DNA of 64,000 nucleotides, from positions 9,086,876-9,150,875 of the forward strand of contig NZ_CP045997.1 of NCBI RefSeq assembly GCF_010233585.1, given 5' to 3'. How positions within the stretch are numbered: position 1 is the stretch's first letter; the number at the start of each line of letters is the position of its first letter. The notes below the pieces were generated by a model. The model did not search any database. It was not told the DNA's origin and saw nothing but the letters and a program-made list of their open reading frames with translations. Source of the DNA: Spirosoma endbachense (GTDB lineage: Bacteria > Bacteroidota > Bacteroidia > Cytophagales > Spirosomataceae). The translations under genes and the position numbers were made by a program. Shown here one piece after another: positions 54,243-63,194 of this stretch.

Positions 54243-55694
54243 ATGAAACATAGCCTCTTACTTTCATGCTTCCTGCTGATTTTCCGTTTGCCGATTATCG
54301 CTCAGACCTTGACGCCAGAACAACTCCAGACCGATTTCGCCCGGTTCCGGACGGCATTGAATGAAGCTCATCCGGAGATGTATCGCTACACCCCCAAACC
54401 GACGTTCGACTCACTCTTTGCGGTAACAGCCGCGAAATTGAACCAGCCAATGACCCGGCAGGAATTTTACGTGACCATGACACCCTTGCTGGTTGCTTTG
54501 CGTGATGGGCACATAAAATGGATTGTTTCGGGCCGGGATGAACATTATCCATTCGCAACCGAAAAGTTGTTTCCACTGAAGTTGTATTTTCTGGGCAACA
54601 AAGCATGGGTAACCGGAAACTACGGTACAGGTAATGTTCCTGCCGGAGCTGAAATTATCTCGATCGATGGGCAACCGATAGCTGCCATTATTCAGAGGTT
54701 GCTTTCAGTTATGACGTTTGCCGATGGTAATCGCGTAGGTGGCAAATATGAAGATCTGAATCAGTACTTCTCGGGCTACTATGCCACCTTTATGGCATCG
54801 CCTGATACGTTCGAGGTGATTTTTAAAACCCGTGATGGAGAAGCAAAGGCTGCTTTACCGGCTGTTACCGAAGCCGGGATCAAAGCTTATGTCGAGAAGA
54901 ATAAACCAGCTGCGCAAAAACCATTTCGGTTAACTTACAAAGATTCGAATACGGCCGTACTGACTATTGAGCGTTTCTGGGCTGATAAAACCGATCCGGA
55001 CTTCGGTTCTTTTTTGAAAGATTCCTTTCGGGAAATCAAGCAGAAAGGTATTCAGAATCTGGTCCTTGACCTACGCCATAACGAAGGTGGGGAGGAGTCG
55101 TGGGGCGTTTTACTGGCCACGTATTTTGCCGAAAAACCCTTTCGCTATTATGATCAAATCCGTGTTCGGCAGAAGAAGAAATATTCGTTTCCTGTCTGGA
55201 CGTCAAAGCTATATATGAAATTTCGGTGGCTGGCAGTAAAGAAACAGGGCGACGGTTACGTATTTACAAAGCAGCGGGGTTTGAAAATGCAGAAACCCAA
55301 TCATGATGCCTATCATGGCAGCCTCTACGTGCTGATCAATGGGACCAGTTTTTCGGTAACCTCTGAGTTCGCTGCTCGCCTACACGCCGATCGAAAATCC
55401 CGTTCAGGTGGGGTAACATTTATAGGACAGGAAACTGGCGGTGGCTATAAGCTCGATACCAGCGGTCTCTTTGCAATTACGCAATTACCCAATTCTAAAA
55501 TTGACCTGGGCATTGGCATGTTTGGTTTTCATATGGCTAACGTGTCTGATTACCCGCACCATGACCGGGGCATCATTCCTGACCACCAGATTGATCCTAC
55601 CATCGACGACATCCTGAATCGATACGATCGAATCATGGAATATGCCCTAAAGCTCGCTCAATCGCAGAAATCGGCCTTAACGAGAACTGAATAG
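54243..55694 (+). CDS. secreted S41-family peptidase
   Basis: 483 residues from ATG 54243. A signal peptide ends near IIAQ. A helical N-terminal part (DFARFRTALNEAHPEMYRYT) is followed by a PDZ-like segment (VPAGAEIISIDGQPIAAIIQRLL) and the S41 catalytic domain: TAVLTIERFW, NLVLDLRHNEGGEES, and the nucleophile region LINGTSFSVTSEFAARL, then FIGQETGGGY. Serine proteolysis of periplasmic or external proteins is expected. A Lys general base is not obvious. It precedes a beta-barrel-like gene by 22 bases. Confidence 0.9.
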   Translation: MKHSLLLSCFLLIFRLPIIAQTLTPEQLQTDFARFRTALNEAHPEMYRYTPKPTFDSLFAVTAAKLNQPMTRQEFYVTMTPLLVALRDGHIKWIVSGRDEHYPFATEKLFPLKLYFLGNKAWVTGNYGTGNVPAGAEIISIDGQPIAAIIQRLLSVMTFADGNRVGGKYEDLNQYFSGYYATFMASPDTFEVIFKTRDGEAKAALPAVTEAGIKAYVEKNKPAAQKPFRLTYKDSNTAVLTIERFWADKTDPDFGSFLKDSFREIKQKGIQNLVLDLRHNEGGEESWGVLLATYFAEKPFRYYDQIRVRQKKKYSFPVWTSKLYMKFRWLAVKKQGDGYVFTKQRGLKMQKPNHDAYHGSLYVLINGTSFSVTSEFAARLHADRKSRSGGVTFIGQETGGGYKLDTSGLFAITQLPNSKIDLGIGMFGFHMANVSDYPHHDRGIIPDHQIDPTIDDILNRYDRIMEYALKLAQSQKSALTRTE

Positions 55695-55716
55695 ACTTCA
55701 TCAAAAAAAGCCTTTT

Positions 55717-56559
55717 ATGAAAAATCTGTTAACGACAGTTTGGCTGTCGCTTGGGTGCTTCGTTGCCTTTGCTCAGGTACCAGAGGAGCCATTTATACGT
55801 CAAACTCCTCGTCCCGTCTCAGAATTTCAAATCGGTTACAACCGCGAAACCTACAAGATGCGGGATTTACAGGCATCACCAATGCTGTATGTGGCAAACC
55901 TGAACGGTGTTCGGGTAGCTTACTCCCGGCTAATGACAAAAAACCAGTGGCGTATTGTGGCTCAGGCAGGTCTGGGCGATTTAATTGCTCCCGGTTTAGG
56001 CATACGATCAATCAAGTTTTCGTCCGGGCAGGAACAACCCCTGTGGCTGGTTCCAACGCTATATTCCGGGCAAGTCGAGCTTGAATACCGCCGGCTCATT
56101 CAACGAACAACTGACCGGACGAGCTGGCTTGGACTAGGTATTCACGATATGTTTGGGTATGCAGATGGGCTCGTTTTATCGACCTGGGCGCTGAATACGG
56201 CCGCTTTGGCAGTGTTGTACAGGACGCAGTTAACACTTGGCCGGAAGCATTCACTAAGTGCGCAGGTTTCACTTCCCCTGATCGCATTCATTGGCCGAAT
56301 GCCCTATAGCAATGTTATTTCAGAACCAAACCGGTCGAATGCTTCGTCTTTTCTGAGTGGATCGCAGTGGGCAACTGTCAATCGGTTCCTGAATCCTCAG
56401 GTCGGCATTGGTTATCGGTTTGAGCTAAGCCAGCGGGTCGCGTTCCAGGCCGACTATCAGTACAACTGGCTGCGCTATACCGAACCACAACTGATCCGAT
56501 CGGCAACCCACCGGGCTAATCTTTCCGTTATCTACAAATTTCAATGGCAAACCCGATGA
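55717..56559 (+). CDS. hypothetical outer-membrane-type protein
   Basis: 280 residues with a signal peptide ending near VAFAQ. Repeated amphipathic strands (EFQIGYNRETYKM, NGVRVAYSRLM, QWRIVAQAGLGDL, LYSGQVELEYRRL, RTSWLGLGIHDMFG, HSLSAQVSLPLIA, RVAFQADYQYNWLRY, HRANLSVIYKFQW) suggest an outer-membrane beta-barrel of about 12 strands. No family is recognised. It lies between two S41 peptidase genes, with its stop overlapping the start of the second, so the three probably share a transcript and a job at the envelope. Confidence 0.75.
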   Translation: MKNLLTTVWLSLGCFVAFAQVPEEPFIRQTPRPVSEFQIGYNRETYKMRDLQASPMLYVANLNGVRVAYSRLMTKNQWRIVAQAGLGDLIAPGLGIRSIKFSSGQEQPLWLVPTLYSGQVELEYRRLIQRTTDRTSWLGLGIHDMFGYADGLVLSTWALNTAALAVLYRTQLTLGRKHSLSAQVSLPLIAFIGRMPYSNVISEPNRSNASSFLSGSQWATVNRFLNPQVGIGYRFELSQRVAFQADYQYNWLRYTEPQLIRSATHRANLSVIYKFQWQTR

Positions 56560-57602
56560 AATCCTCGACGATATACTCCCTGAAAACGATACTTTTAAGT
56601 TTGCTGGCAATGCTGGTGGTTGCGTGTAACGACCTGACGGTAGGGCCCGAACCGGTCAATACGCCCGAATCGAATTTCGATCAACTCTGGCAGGAGTTCG
56701 ACCGGATGTATGGTCAGTTTGCGGTGAAACAGATAGACTGGAACGCTGTTTATGAAAAATATCGGCCTCAAATTAAGCCACAAATGACGGATAATCAGTT
56801 GTTTGATGTGATTACTCAGATGCTGGGGGAGCTAAACGACGGCCATGTCTGGATGGTAAAACCCGGCCCGGATTATCGACGTTACGATAGTGGCCCTAAC
56901 TATCCAACCGATGAATTTGACCTGAAGGTCGTAAAGAAATACGTAATGGATAGTCATGAAATCGGCACCGCAGATGGGCTTAATGTTTTCTATGGAAAAC
57001 TAGACGGGAACATTGGTTACCTCTATTTCGTGGATTTGGGCCAGAACCCAAAATTCTACGAGCGGGCAGTTGACGAAGCGCTGGCTGCCCTGGCCGATAC
57101 CAAAGGAATTGTCGTCGATGTTCGGAATCTGACCGGGGGCGATGATCGCTCAGGGCAGGTAGTAGCCGCCCGGTTTGCTTCGGACCGGAAGTTATTTATG
57201 ACAACCCGTTTTCGAAATGGGCCAGAGCATTCGGATTTTACAATGCCTGTTGACTGGTTTGTGGAACCGGCCGGGACGTTTCGATATGTAAAACCGGTTA
57301 TCCTGCTGACCAATCGAATTACGCAAAGTGCGGGCGAAACGTTCACCCTGGCCATGCGCCAGAATGCCAATGTAACCCACATGGGCGACACCACATTTGG
57401 CGTTTTTTCTGACAATCCAAAGCGTGAATTACCTAATGGCTGGATTTATGCCCTTAGTTCGGGTGATTTCAGAGCGGCTGACGGCAAGAGTTACGAGGGC
57501 ATAGGAATCGAACCGAAGCAACGGATCGTCAATACCAAAGATGATCTGGCCGCTGGTCGGGATGTGGTGCTGGCGAAGGCAATAGCCTTGCTGAGTAAGT
57601 AA
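56556..57602 (+). CDS. S41-family peptidase, lipoprotein
   Basis: 348 residues from ATG 56556, overlapping the stop codon of the preceding gene (ATGA). The signal peptide ends in a lipobox (LAMLVVAC). The catalytic domain has LNDGHVWMV, DGNIGYLYFVDLGQ, KGIVVDVRNLTGGDD, and the nucleophile region VILLTNRITQSAGETFTLAMRQ, then HMGDTTFGVFSD. It lacks a clear PDZ domain. It is the second S41 enzyme of the cassette; the lipid anchor would hold it in the periplasm or on the surface. Confidence 0.92.
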   Translation: MKSSTIYSLKTILLSLLAMLVVACNDLTVGPEPVNTPESNFDQLWQEFDRMYGQFAVKQIDWNAVYEKYRPQIKPQMTDNQLFDVITQMLGELNDGHVWMVKPGPDYRRYDSGPNYPTDEFDLKVVKKYVMDSHEIGTADGLNVFYGKLDGNIGYLYFVDLGQNPKFYERAVDEALAALADTKGIVVDVRNLTGGDDRSGQVVAARFASDRKLFMTTRFRNGPEHSDFTMPVDWFVEPAGTFRYVKPVILLTNRITQSAGETFTLAMRQNANVTHMGDTTFGVFSDNPKRELPNGWIYALSSGDFRAADGKSYEGIGIEPKQRIVNTKDDLAAGRDVVLAKAIALLSK

Positions 57603-57768
57603 GTGGGTTTACTGTTTAAAGCAGGAATAGTATCAGATATAAAACTGGATAGTTTATATCTCGCTTTATATCAGCCGATTAGTTATAAGGGTATACGCAA
57701 TGAAGAAGCCGAAAATTCAGTGCTACGGTAATTCATTGGTGGGTAAAACGGAGAATGTGGTATCAGGT

Positions 57769-58173
57769 CTAAACATTGATACTGTCGCTTATTCTTCCAA
57801 TAAAGTGTTTCAGATCATTTTGGCTAACAGGCTTTGTTTGATAATCGAACACACCTACTGATCGGTATAACTGGTTTTGAGTTTCCCAATACTCTTCGGT
57901 TAAAATGATGATTGGAATTTCGGCTAAACGGCTATCAAGCTTAAAGCGTTTGATCCAGTCAATTTCTGAACCAGTGGGCGAAATACCATTTAACACGATG
58001 GAACTTGGTAGATTCCTATCGGTCTGTAATTGTTGTTCAAATTGAGTAAACGACTTAAACCAATATAATTCAAGGTTAGGGGCCCATGTATTTATTCCCT
58101 GTTGAAGTATCATAAAGTCGTCCTGATCCTCATCTAGTAGGGCAACCCAGTTGTTATCCGATTTCATACTCAA
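57769..58173 (-). CDS. degenerate response-regulator receiver (Asn at phosphoacceptor site)
   Basis: 134 residues of CheY fold: acidic patch ALLDEDQDDFMI, a SIVLNGISP strand where Asn62 replaces the phosphoacceptor Asp, the switch Thr in IIILTEEYW, and Lys in YQTKPVS. The rest of the pocket is kept, so the fold is intact but phosphorylation at the usual site is not possible. It is a stand-alone receiver without an output domain. Such proteins act by protein binding alone in known cases. Confidence 0.85.
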   Translation of the reverse strand: MSMKSDNNWVALLDEDQDDFMILQQGINTWAPNLELYWFKSFTQFEQQLQTDRNLPSSIVLNGISPTGSEIDWIKRFKLDSRLAEIPIIILTEEYWETQNQLYRSVGVFDYQTKPVSQNDLKHFIGRISDSINV

Positions 58174-58528
58174 ACTTTATACATTTTAATACGTCTATAA
58201 AGCATTGTCCTTACTAAAATGTTTGCTGAATGTGGTGTTTCCACGGAGATATTCTTAACTATTTACTTGAGAAAGCTCGGCAATTTGGCAAGTAATAGGA
58301 ATGACTCTTAGTCAGTTACAGATACTTGGAAATAGTTTGAGGGGATGGTTTTGTACAAGCATTAAACAGTTTCATGGCTAATGAGCCTAATCTGGCCGAA
58401 CTAATACGCGTTGGTAAGACAAGTGCTTGGCCAATTTAAACCTATAAGCCGGCCCGGCGCATTGGCGGGCCGGCTTATAGGTTTGTCATGACTATTATGT
58501 ATAAAATATAAATTGGCCGAGCACTACA
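58174..58528. other. non-coding gap with one strong hairpin
   Basis: 355 bases between the receiver gene start and the end of the phosphoribosyltransferase gene. The only feature seen is the hairpin at 58438-58484. No open frame of interest was found. Confidence 0.5.
58438..58484. terminator. GC-rich hairpin after the phosphoribosyltransferase gene
   Basis: Perfect 18-base arms, AAACCTATAAGCCGGCCC (58438-58455) and its complement (58467-58484), loop of 11 bases. It ends 44 bases after the 3' end of the - strand phosphoribosyltransferase gene. It probably ends transcription, although the T-run is short. Confidence 0.7.
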
Positions 58529-59188
58529 CTAGCTTAGGTCAATAACGGCTGCTTTTTGTAATAAATCCTGCACTTCGAAATCGGTTGTCTGCGAAAAATC
58601 ATCGTACCACGAACCTACACTATAGAATGGTTCTGGTGTTTTGGCGCAGATAACGAGGTCGGCTTCGTGCTGTAATTCGTCACAGGATTGTTCGGTTGCC
58701 ACCGGTACGGCTATTATTAGTTGAGCTGGGTTTTGCTGCTTGATTGCCAGTAGGGCAGCCTTCATACTGGCACCCGTTGCCAGGCCATCATCGATCAGGA
58801 AAATTGTTTTTCCGCTTATGGTTTGGGCGGGTTTATCGGCACGATACGCGCGTTCACGACGCTCTAATTCCTGACTTTCTACCTTAACAACCTGAGCGAT
58901 CGTTTCCGGCGAAATAGCCTTTGATCGAATCAGCGATTCATTCATGACTACTATGCCTCCCGAAGAAATAGCACCCATAGCTAGCTCTGGCTGCTTGGGG
59001 AATCCCAGTTTGCGAACAATAAAAACATCAAGCGGGCAATGGAGTCGAATGGCGACCTCATAGGCAACCGGAACGCCACCGCGTGGCAATGCCAGAATGA
59101 GGCTGTTGTCCTCTCGGTCATAGCGGGCAAGCATTTGGGCTAACACCTTGCCGGCATCGCTTCGGTCTTTAAAACGCATTGACAGCAA
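58529..59188 (-). CDS. phosphoribosyltransferase-family protein
   Basis: 219 residues; ATG 59188 or 59179. The type I PRT features are LILALPRGGVPVAYEVA, a flexible loop region (VRKLGFPKQPELAMGAISSGG) and the PRPP-binding loop IFLIDDGLATGASM. Members of this subgroup often stand near stress genes and their substrate is unknown; some are fused to hydrolase domains. The single-domain form here is cytoplasmic. Confidence 0.9.
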   Translation of the reverse strand: MLSMRFKDRSDAGKVLAQMLARYDREDNSLILALPRGGVPVAYEVAIRLHCPLDVFIVRKLGFPKQPELAMGAISSGGIVVMNESLIRSKAISPETIAQVVKVESQELERRERAYRADKPAQTISGKTIFLIDDGLATGASMKAALLAIKQQNPAQLIIAVPVATEQSCDELQHEADLVICAKTPEPFYSVGSWYDDFSQTTDFEVQDLLQKAAVIDLS

Positions 59189-59311
59189 AATAAATAGCCT
59201 GGTCAGTCACATGAGGAAAGGCGTATGAGCAACCTTGGCACGACTCCAGCAAAAGTCCTATGGGGAAATTAACCCGACTAATGCTGGATTTGTTAACGGA
59301 TAAACCATGAA

Positions 59312-61246
59312 TTAATTACTGGAGTACGCCAGTCGGAGCAGACGGCCTTTCTGGCGATTTACCAGATCGGAGTTGACAATCAATTTAGGTATGAAAACGA
59401 TTCGCCCAACTCCTGGTACTACTGTTTGAGCAACCGGACGACCGAAGCGGGCATAGAAAACGCTTAAGCAGTCTTTGGGTAATAAATCGATGCAGAGATT
59501 GATTCCGGCAAAGTTATTTAACTGGTAGAATTTAGTAAAAAACCGCCATTCCTGTTCTGTAAAACAGGTGGTTAGTCGCTCGGCAACCATTATATTGACA
59601 GTATCCGGATGGTTTAATAATTGGGGCCATCCTGCTTTCAAAAAAGGTTGTATCTGCGAGTCATGAAGCCGTCCAAAATATTGGCCTACCGTTCGTTTCG
59701 TGTGGAATCGTTTTAAGGCATACATATTCGCAGTACGATTATAGAGTGGACATAATCCTTCAACACCACCCGTTGTGTTGCCACCAATAACGCAAAAAGG
59801 CCAGTCTAACACCGCTTCGCCTGGTTGTTTTTTCACCCGGTCCATATACGGGAAAAAAGTGCTGGCAAAATGATAAGGTTTCTGGGCATACCGGAAGCTA
59901 TATACACTATATAACTCGATGCTACCAATTACCAGGAGAATGATTGTGACAATCTGTTGTAAATAGTCTTTTTTGAATGAAATATGTAGAGCGAAAAAAG
60001 TTAAAATGACGGGATAAATGACCGTAACCCGAGCAGGAATTCGGTTAAAGCGACACCAGGGAAACACTTGAAGGATTGGTACACGGATCGGGTGATAGAA
60101 AGCGTGCAGCAGACAAAAAACTAATAAGGGCACATAGACCCAAATCATTTTACGTCGGGATTGCCCAAAGCCAATTCCGCCAGCCAGTAGGAGAAACCAC
60201 CCTGGGCTACCAGCCCCATTCCCTTCGGGCATGTCGTGTAGCCATTCTGTTAATGGGTTCAGCAAGGCGTTATACGACGAGAAATATGGCAAAAATAAAC
60301 GGGCAGGATGTGTCCAGCCATGTCCACCGGCAAAACGATCAACGAAATGAAACAGGCTCGCCTGATGGTAAACTTCCCATAAAAGTGGAACATATAATAA
60401 GCTAAAGAAGAGAGCCAGAAGCACTAGGCTATTGTGCAGAAGAGGATTGCTTACCCATTGATTTTTCCAAGAGGTTAATACCGTAGCGATTTGCAGTTTG
60501 AGCGATTCCTTGTTTCGATAACTGGTTATGGATAAAAGGATAAGTCCATAAATAGAAGAAATGGTAAATGAAGTAAGGGCGAAACCTAAAACATAGGCTA
60601 CATCCTGGCCCAGGCATAGAACGAGAAGGAGCCCTTTTAGAAGGATGAAGCGAATTGGAATGGGTCGTTTAAATACGATACGCTGAACCAGTAGGAAATC
60701 GGTTACTATGCTTAAAACGGTCCAGTGAATGATGGCATAGGCGAAATGGCCGGGATATTTGTTAACGGCATAAAAGTTGAAAAAAGAAACGAAAAGGCTA
60801 GCTAACAGCGCTTTTTTCTCGCCATATTGACTTCTGAGTAACAAATAAGTCCCGGTTGTTAATATGAAAATACTAAGCAAATAATAGAAATTGAGCCAGG
60901 CACCAAGTCCTGCTACCAGGTATAAGACTGCATACCACAGATTACTTTCAAAAGCCCATCCCTGAAAAACGTGATTAGTACCATACGGATAAAAGGTTTG
61001 GTTACTGGTTAAGTTAATGTGTGGAAGTGGATTAAATGTCAGGTTGTTAGCTATATAGTAGCCCATATACTCCCATTGATCGACATCACCCCCTTCGGCC
61101 AGCGACAAGGGTTCTTTAAAATTCTGAATGACCAGTTGACCAAACAGCAGGGTGAGTGCAACTAGAATGGCAATAGGAATGAGGCTACTATATATGGAGT
61201 GAGTACGAAAAGGCGAGGGAGCTATAAGTTCCATAAGCGATAGCAA
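59312..61246 (-). CDS. GT-C-fold-like multi-pass membrane protein
   Basis: 644 residues; ATG 61246 or 61234. About eleven hydrophobic helices fill residues 20-460, starting with IPIAILVALTLLFGQLVI. The first periplasmic loop has the acidic EGGDVDQWEYMGYY, in the place where GT-C glycosyltransferases keep their catalytic Asp/Glu. A C-terminal soluble part of about 180 residues follows (VLDWPFCVIGGNTTGG, FHTKRTVGQYFGRLHDSQI). It probably transfers a sugar from a lipid carrier in the inner membrane, but the exact family is not recognised. No partner gene is adjacent. Confidence 0.7.
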   Translation of the reverse strand: MLSLMELIAPSPFRTHSIYSSLIPIAILVALTLLFGQLVIQNFKEPLSLAEGGDVDQWEYMGYYIANNLTFNPLPHINLTSNQTFYPYGTNHVFQGWAFESNLWYAVLYLVAGLGAWLNFYYLLSIFILTTGTYLLLRSQYGEKKALLASLFVSFFNFYAVNKYPGHFAYAIIHWTVLSIVTDFLLVQRIVFKRPIPIRFILLKGLLLVLCLGQDVAYVLGFALTSFTISSIYGLILLSITSYRNKESLKLQIATVLTSWKNQWVSNPLLHNSLVLLALFFSLLYVPLLWEVYHQASLFHFVDRFAGGHGWTHPARLFLPYFSSYNALLNPLTEWLHDMPEGNGAGSPGWFLLLAGGIGFGQSRRKMIWVYVPLLVFCLLHAFYHPIRVPILQVFPWCRFNRIPARVTVIYPVILTFFALHISFKKDYLQQIVTIILLVIGSIELYSVYSFRYAQKPYHFASTFFPYMDRVKKQPGEAVLDWPFCVIGGNTTGGVEGLCPLYNRTANMYALKRFHTKRTVGQYFGRLHDSQIQPFLKAGWPQLLNHPDTVNIMVAERLTTCFTEQEWRFFTKFYQLNNFAGINLCIDLLPKDCLSVFYARFGRPVAQTVVPGVGRIVFIPKLIVNSDLVNRQKGRLLRLAYSSN

Positions 61247-61815
61247 GCTTAAAAACTGAGTAAGTCCTGACTGAAGGATTTTTGAACTGTATGCCCTTAA
61301 TTAGTAAAATTCCAAGAATGTGAAATTTAGACTAATGTATTTTATAAATAGTTGTAAATCAAGGCTATGTATTTTTTGGTGGGCTTTTTCCTCTTTTTTA
61401 TTAGTAACTAGTTAGGCTATTAATCTAGAGAAAGAAGCTCGTTTCTGGTAAAAAATAGCTGATAATTGTACTTTTTTACTTTATTTTATCGTAAATCGAA
61501 TTGATTGTACTTGGCTAGCCTATTTATTGTACGGTTAATTCAAGTATGTAAAATAATTTCGAGATTTTAGGTTGTGTAATTCATTTGACTAAAACAGTAG
61601 TTAACAATGGATATATGTCTATGGATTCAATAGCATATTTGCGCAGCATTTAACCAATCGATTTAGCTGAAAAGGAAAATGACTGCTAAATGATCTGGTA
61701 TCGATTTTGTGCTTAAACGCAGTAATCCGAAGCAGGTAAATCAGTTGTAAGTAATTGAAAATATACACACTATTCAGTTTGGGTGCTACTGTAAGTCATA
61801 ACACTAAAGTACTTT
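61247..61815. other. AT-rich region without a gene
   Basis: 569 bases, strongly AT-rich between 61300 and 61600. The word ATTGTAC occurs three times (near 61465, 61503, 61526). No open frame of interest and no clear promoter box is seen; the start of the membrane-protein gene lies at one edge. Confidence 0.5.
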
Positions 61816-61968
61816 TTATTGATTCTTTGTCTTGCCACGTAGGGTTGTAATCGCTAGCCACACGGCGTTCTTCAGGCTAAATCCCATGGCATAAAGCCGT
61901 TTTGCTTCTTTAGTTATATCATCAATAGTAGGTGATGGTTCCTGCTGCTGCTGCTTATTTGTTTTCAT
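61816..61968 (-). CDS. small hypothetical protein (50 residues)
   Basis: 50 residues from ATG 61968; an upstream in-frame start at 62025 would run through the inverted repeat in the leader and is less likely. A Gln-rich, polar N-terminus (KTNKQQQQEPSPTIDD) leads to an amphipathic helix (ITKEAKRLYAMGFSLKNAVWLAI) and a basic end (TLRGKTKNQ). It is not recognised. The look is of a real small protein that may bind nucleic acid or membrane, but coding status is uncertain. Confidence 0.5.
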   Translation of the reverse strand: MKTNKQQQQEPSPTIDDITKEAKRLYAMGFSLKNAVWLAITTLRGKTKNQ

Positions 61969-62010
61969 GGCAATGCTATGACTTATTTCATTTACGTGGA
62001 TAGCATTGCC
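61969..62010. promoter_or_regulatory. inverted repeat directly upstream of the small gene
   Basis: Perfect arms GGCAATGCTAT (61969-61979) and ATAGCATTGCC (62000-62010), loop of 20 bases. It touches the ATG of the 50-residue gene, so it could be an operator, or a leader hairpin that covers the start region. Confidence 0.55.
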
Positions 62011-62029
62011 ACTAACAACAATCAAGCCA

Positions 62030-62203
62030 GTAGCATAAGTAGACTATTGTTGATGATCAGAAGTAATCTTGGAGAATCTGTAAGCCGCTTTTCTGCGTAT
62101 GTCTGTCTTGATGAAAGGCGATTTCCGCTTCTCCACAGATGGGATCTACCATTAACACTATCAAGGTCCGGCCTATTATTTACAGATAGGCCGGAATTTT
62201 TTT
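62030..62203 (+). ncRNA. candidate small RNA ending in an intrinsic terminator
   Basis: A strong + strand terminator at 62168-62203 has no gene upstream on its strand. The preceding ~130 bases contain complementary stretches (GGAGAA at 62071-62076 with TTCTCC at 62129-62134, and AGC with GCT next to them after a bulge). The 5' end is not defined; no consensus -7 box is seen. Confidence 0.4.
62168..62203 (+). terminator. Rho-independent terminator
   Basis: Perfect stem CCGGCCTAT (62168-62176) and ATAGGCCGG (62186-62194), followed by AATTTTTTT. It points in the + direction; the - strand side has no T-run. Confidence 0.88.
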
Positions 62204-62415
62204 GTCGTTCTACCAGGGGAAAGAGTCGCTATAAACACCACGAATAGAAAATTAGAGCTGAGTTTTCGACGTCCAGTCAGATTGTTGATCTCTTGGTCAT
62301 GAAAATCAATTACCGGATTATAACGACTTAGTTACCGTTGATTCAAACGCCTGATTCAAAGACTGACTTACTCTGCAGTTGACGCGGAAGATGGAATCTG
62401 ATGACATTTATGTCC

Positions 62416-62492
62416 AGGCTTTTCGCTCGGAGCCGTGCCATAGTTTCTAATCTGTGCTTACTAACCGTGGCACGGCTCCGAGCGAAAAGCCT
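62416..62492. repeat. dispersed hairpin element, copy 3
   Basis: 31-base arms at 62416-62446 and 62462-62492 with a 15-base loop. The right arm starts TAACCGTGGCACGG and ends in GCCT; the left arm differs from it only at the core (CATAGTTT for CACGGTTA). The core and outer ends match copies 1 and 2, but the stem middle (GCTCGGAG) is its own. Confidence 0.88.
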
Positions 62493-62761
62493 AAATTCAG
62501 TTAATGCGACTAAAAATCTGTTGACAGGTATGCCTGCCCAACGAACCTAACCTGGAAGGAAACTGATATGGACTTTCTGCCAGAATACCAGGATTAGCCT
62601 CAATACCAGTTTTCAGACTGGCCGAAATGCTGCTTATCACTCCCCAAATGAGCATAATATTTGTTTACTGGCTGCAAGGGTTGCGTAGGAGATTTTACTA
62701 CAGCCAACACCCAACCCTAAGATTATTGTAACCTGAAGCAGGCCATATCTGTCTGGATTAG

Positions 62762-62941
62762 CGCACACGGTGGCTTAACAATAATTATACCAATACTGAC
62801 CCGGACTTCACAGTAACACCAATTTTTTCGGAAGGGTAAGCGCTAAGCCAGGAAATTGTGTATGGACAGAATCAGCTCTCCATTGCGGCCGATTGGTTAA
62901 CTAAAACACTGGTTGCTGACGAAACACAGAGCGTGAAAAAT
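62762..62941 (+). pseudogene. possible relic of a coding sequence
   Basis: One frame reads protein-like on both sides of an in-frame TAA (62837-62839): about 25 codons before and 33 after, with DPDFTVTPIFSEG and ALSQEIVYGQNQLSIAADWL. No start is present. The parent family is not identified; a surface-protein repeat is a guess. Confidence 0.3.
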
Positions 62942-63075
62942 TAAAAAGCCGTATTACTGGCGATGAGGTTATTGTACAATCTGACTATGTGCTTCCGCCA
63001 ATCGATTCGCCCGGAACGCAAAAAAACAATGACTAAATGGTAGTTAGGGAGATGGTACTTATTCATTGCTGCGTC

Positions 63076-63110
63076 AACAAAAAACACTGACTCTAGAAGA
63101 ATCAGTGTTT
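63076..63110 (-). terminator. terminator of the tandem-HTH gene
   Basis: On the - strand AAACACTGA and TCAGTGTTT form a 9-base stem (63102-63110 with 63082-63090) followed by TTTTTTGTTG. It lies 85 bases after the end of the HTH gene. Confidence 0.78.
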
Positions 63111-63194
63111 ACATATTCGTTGTATGACTATGTATTCAATCACCTCAATTTAATGATTGAGATGCCAGGCCATCGGAGCTAAACAAGAACCTAA

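Larger units (their letters stand above)
62204..63075. other. poorly coding region with hairpin element and gene relic
   Basis: 872 bases with no intact gene. They contain hairpin element copy 3 (62416-62492) and, near 62762-62941, a frame interrupted by a stop whose translation looks protein-like (NNNYTNTDPDFTVTPIF, then QEIVYGQNQLSIAADWLTK). This is probably decayed coding DNA. Confidence 0.5.
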
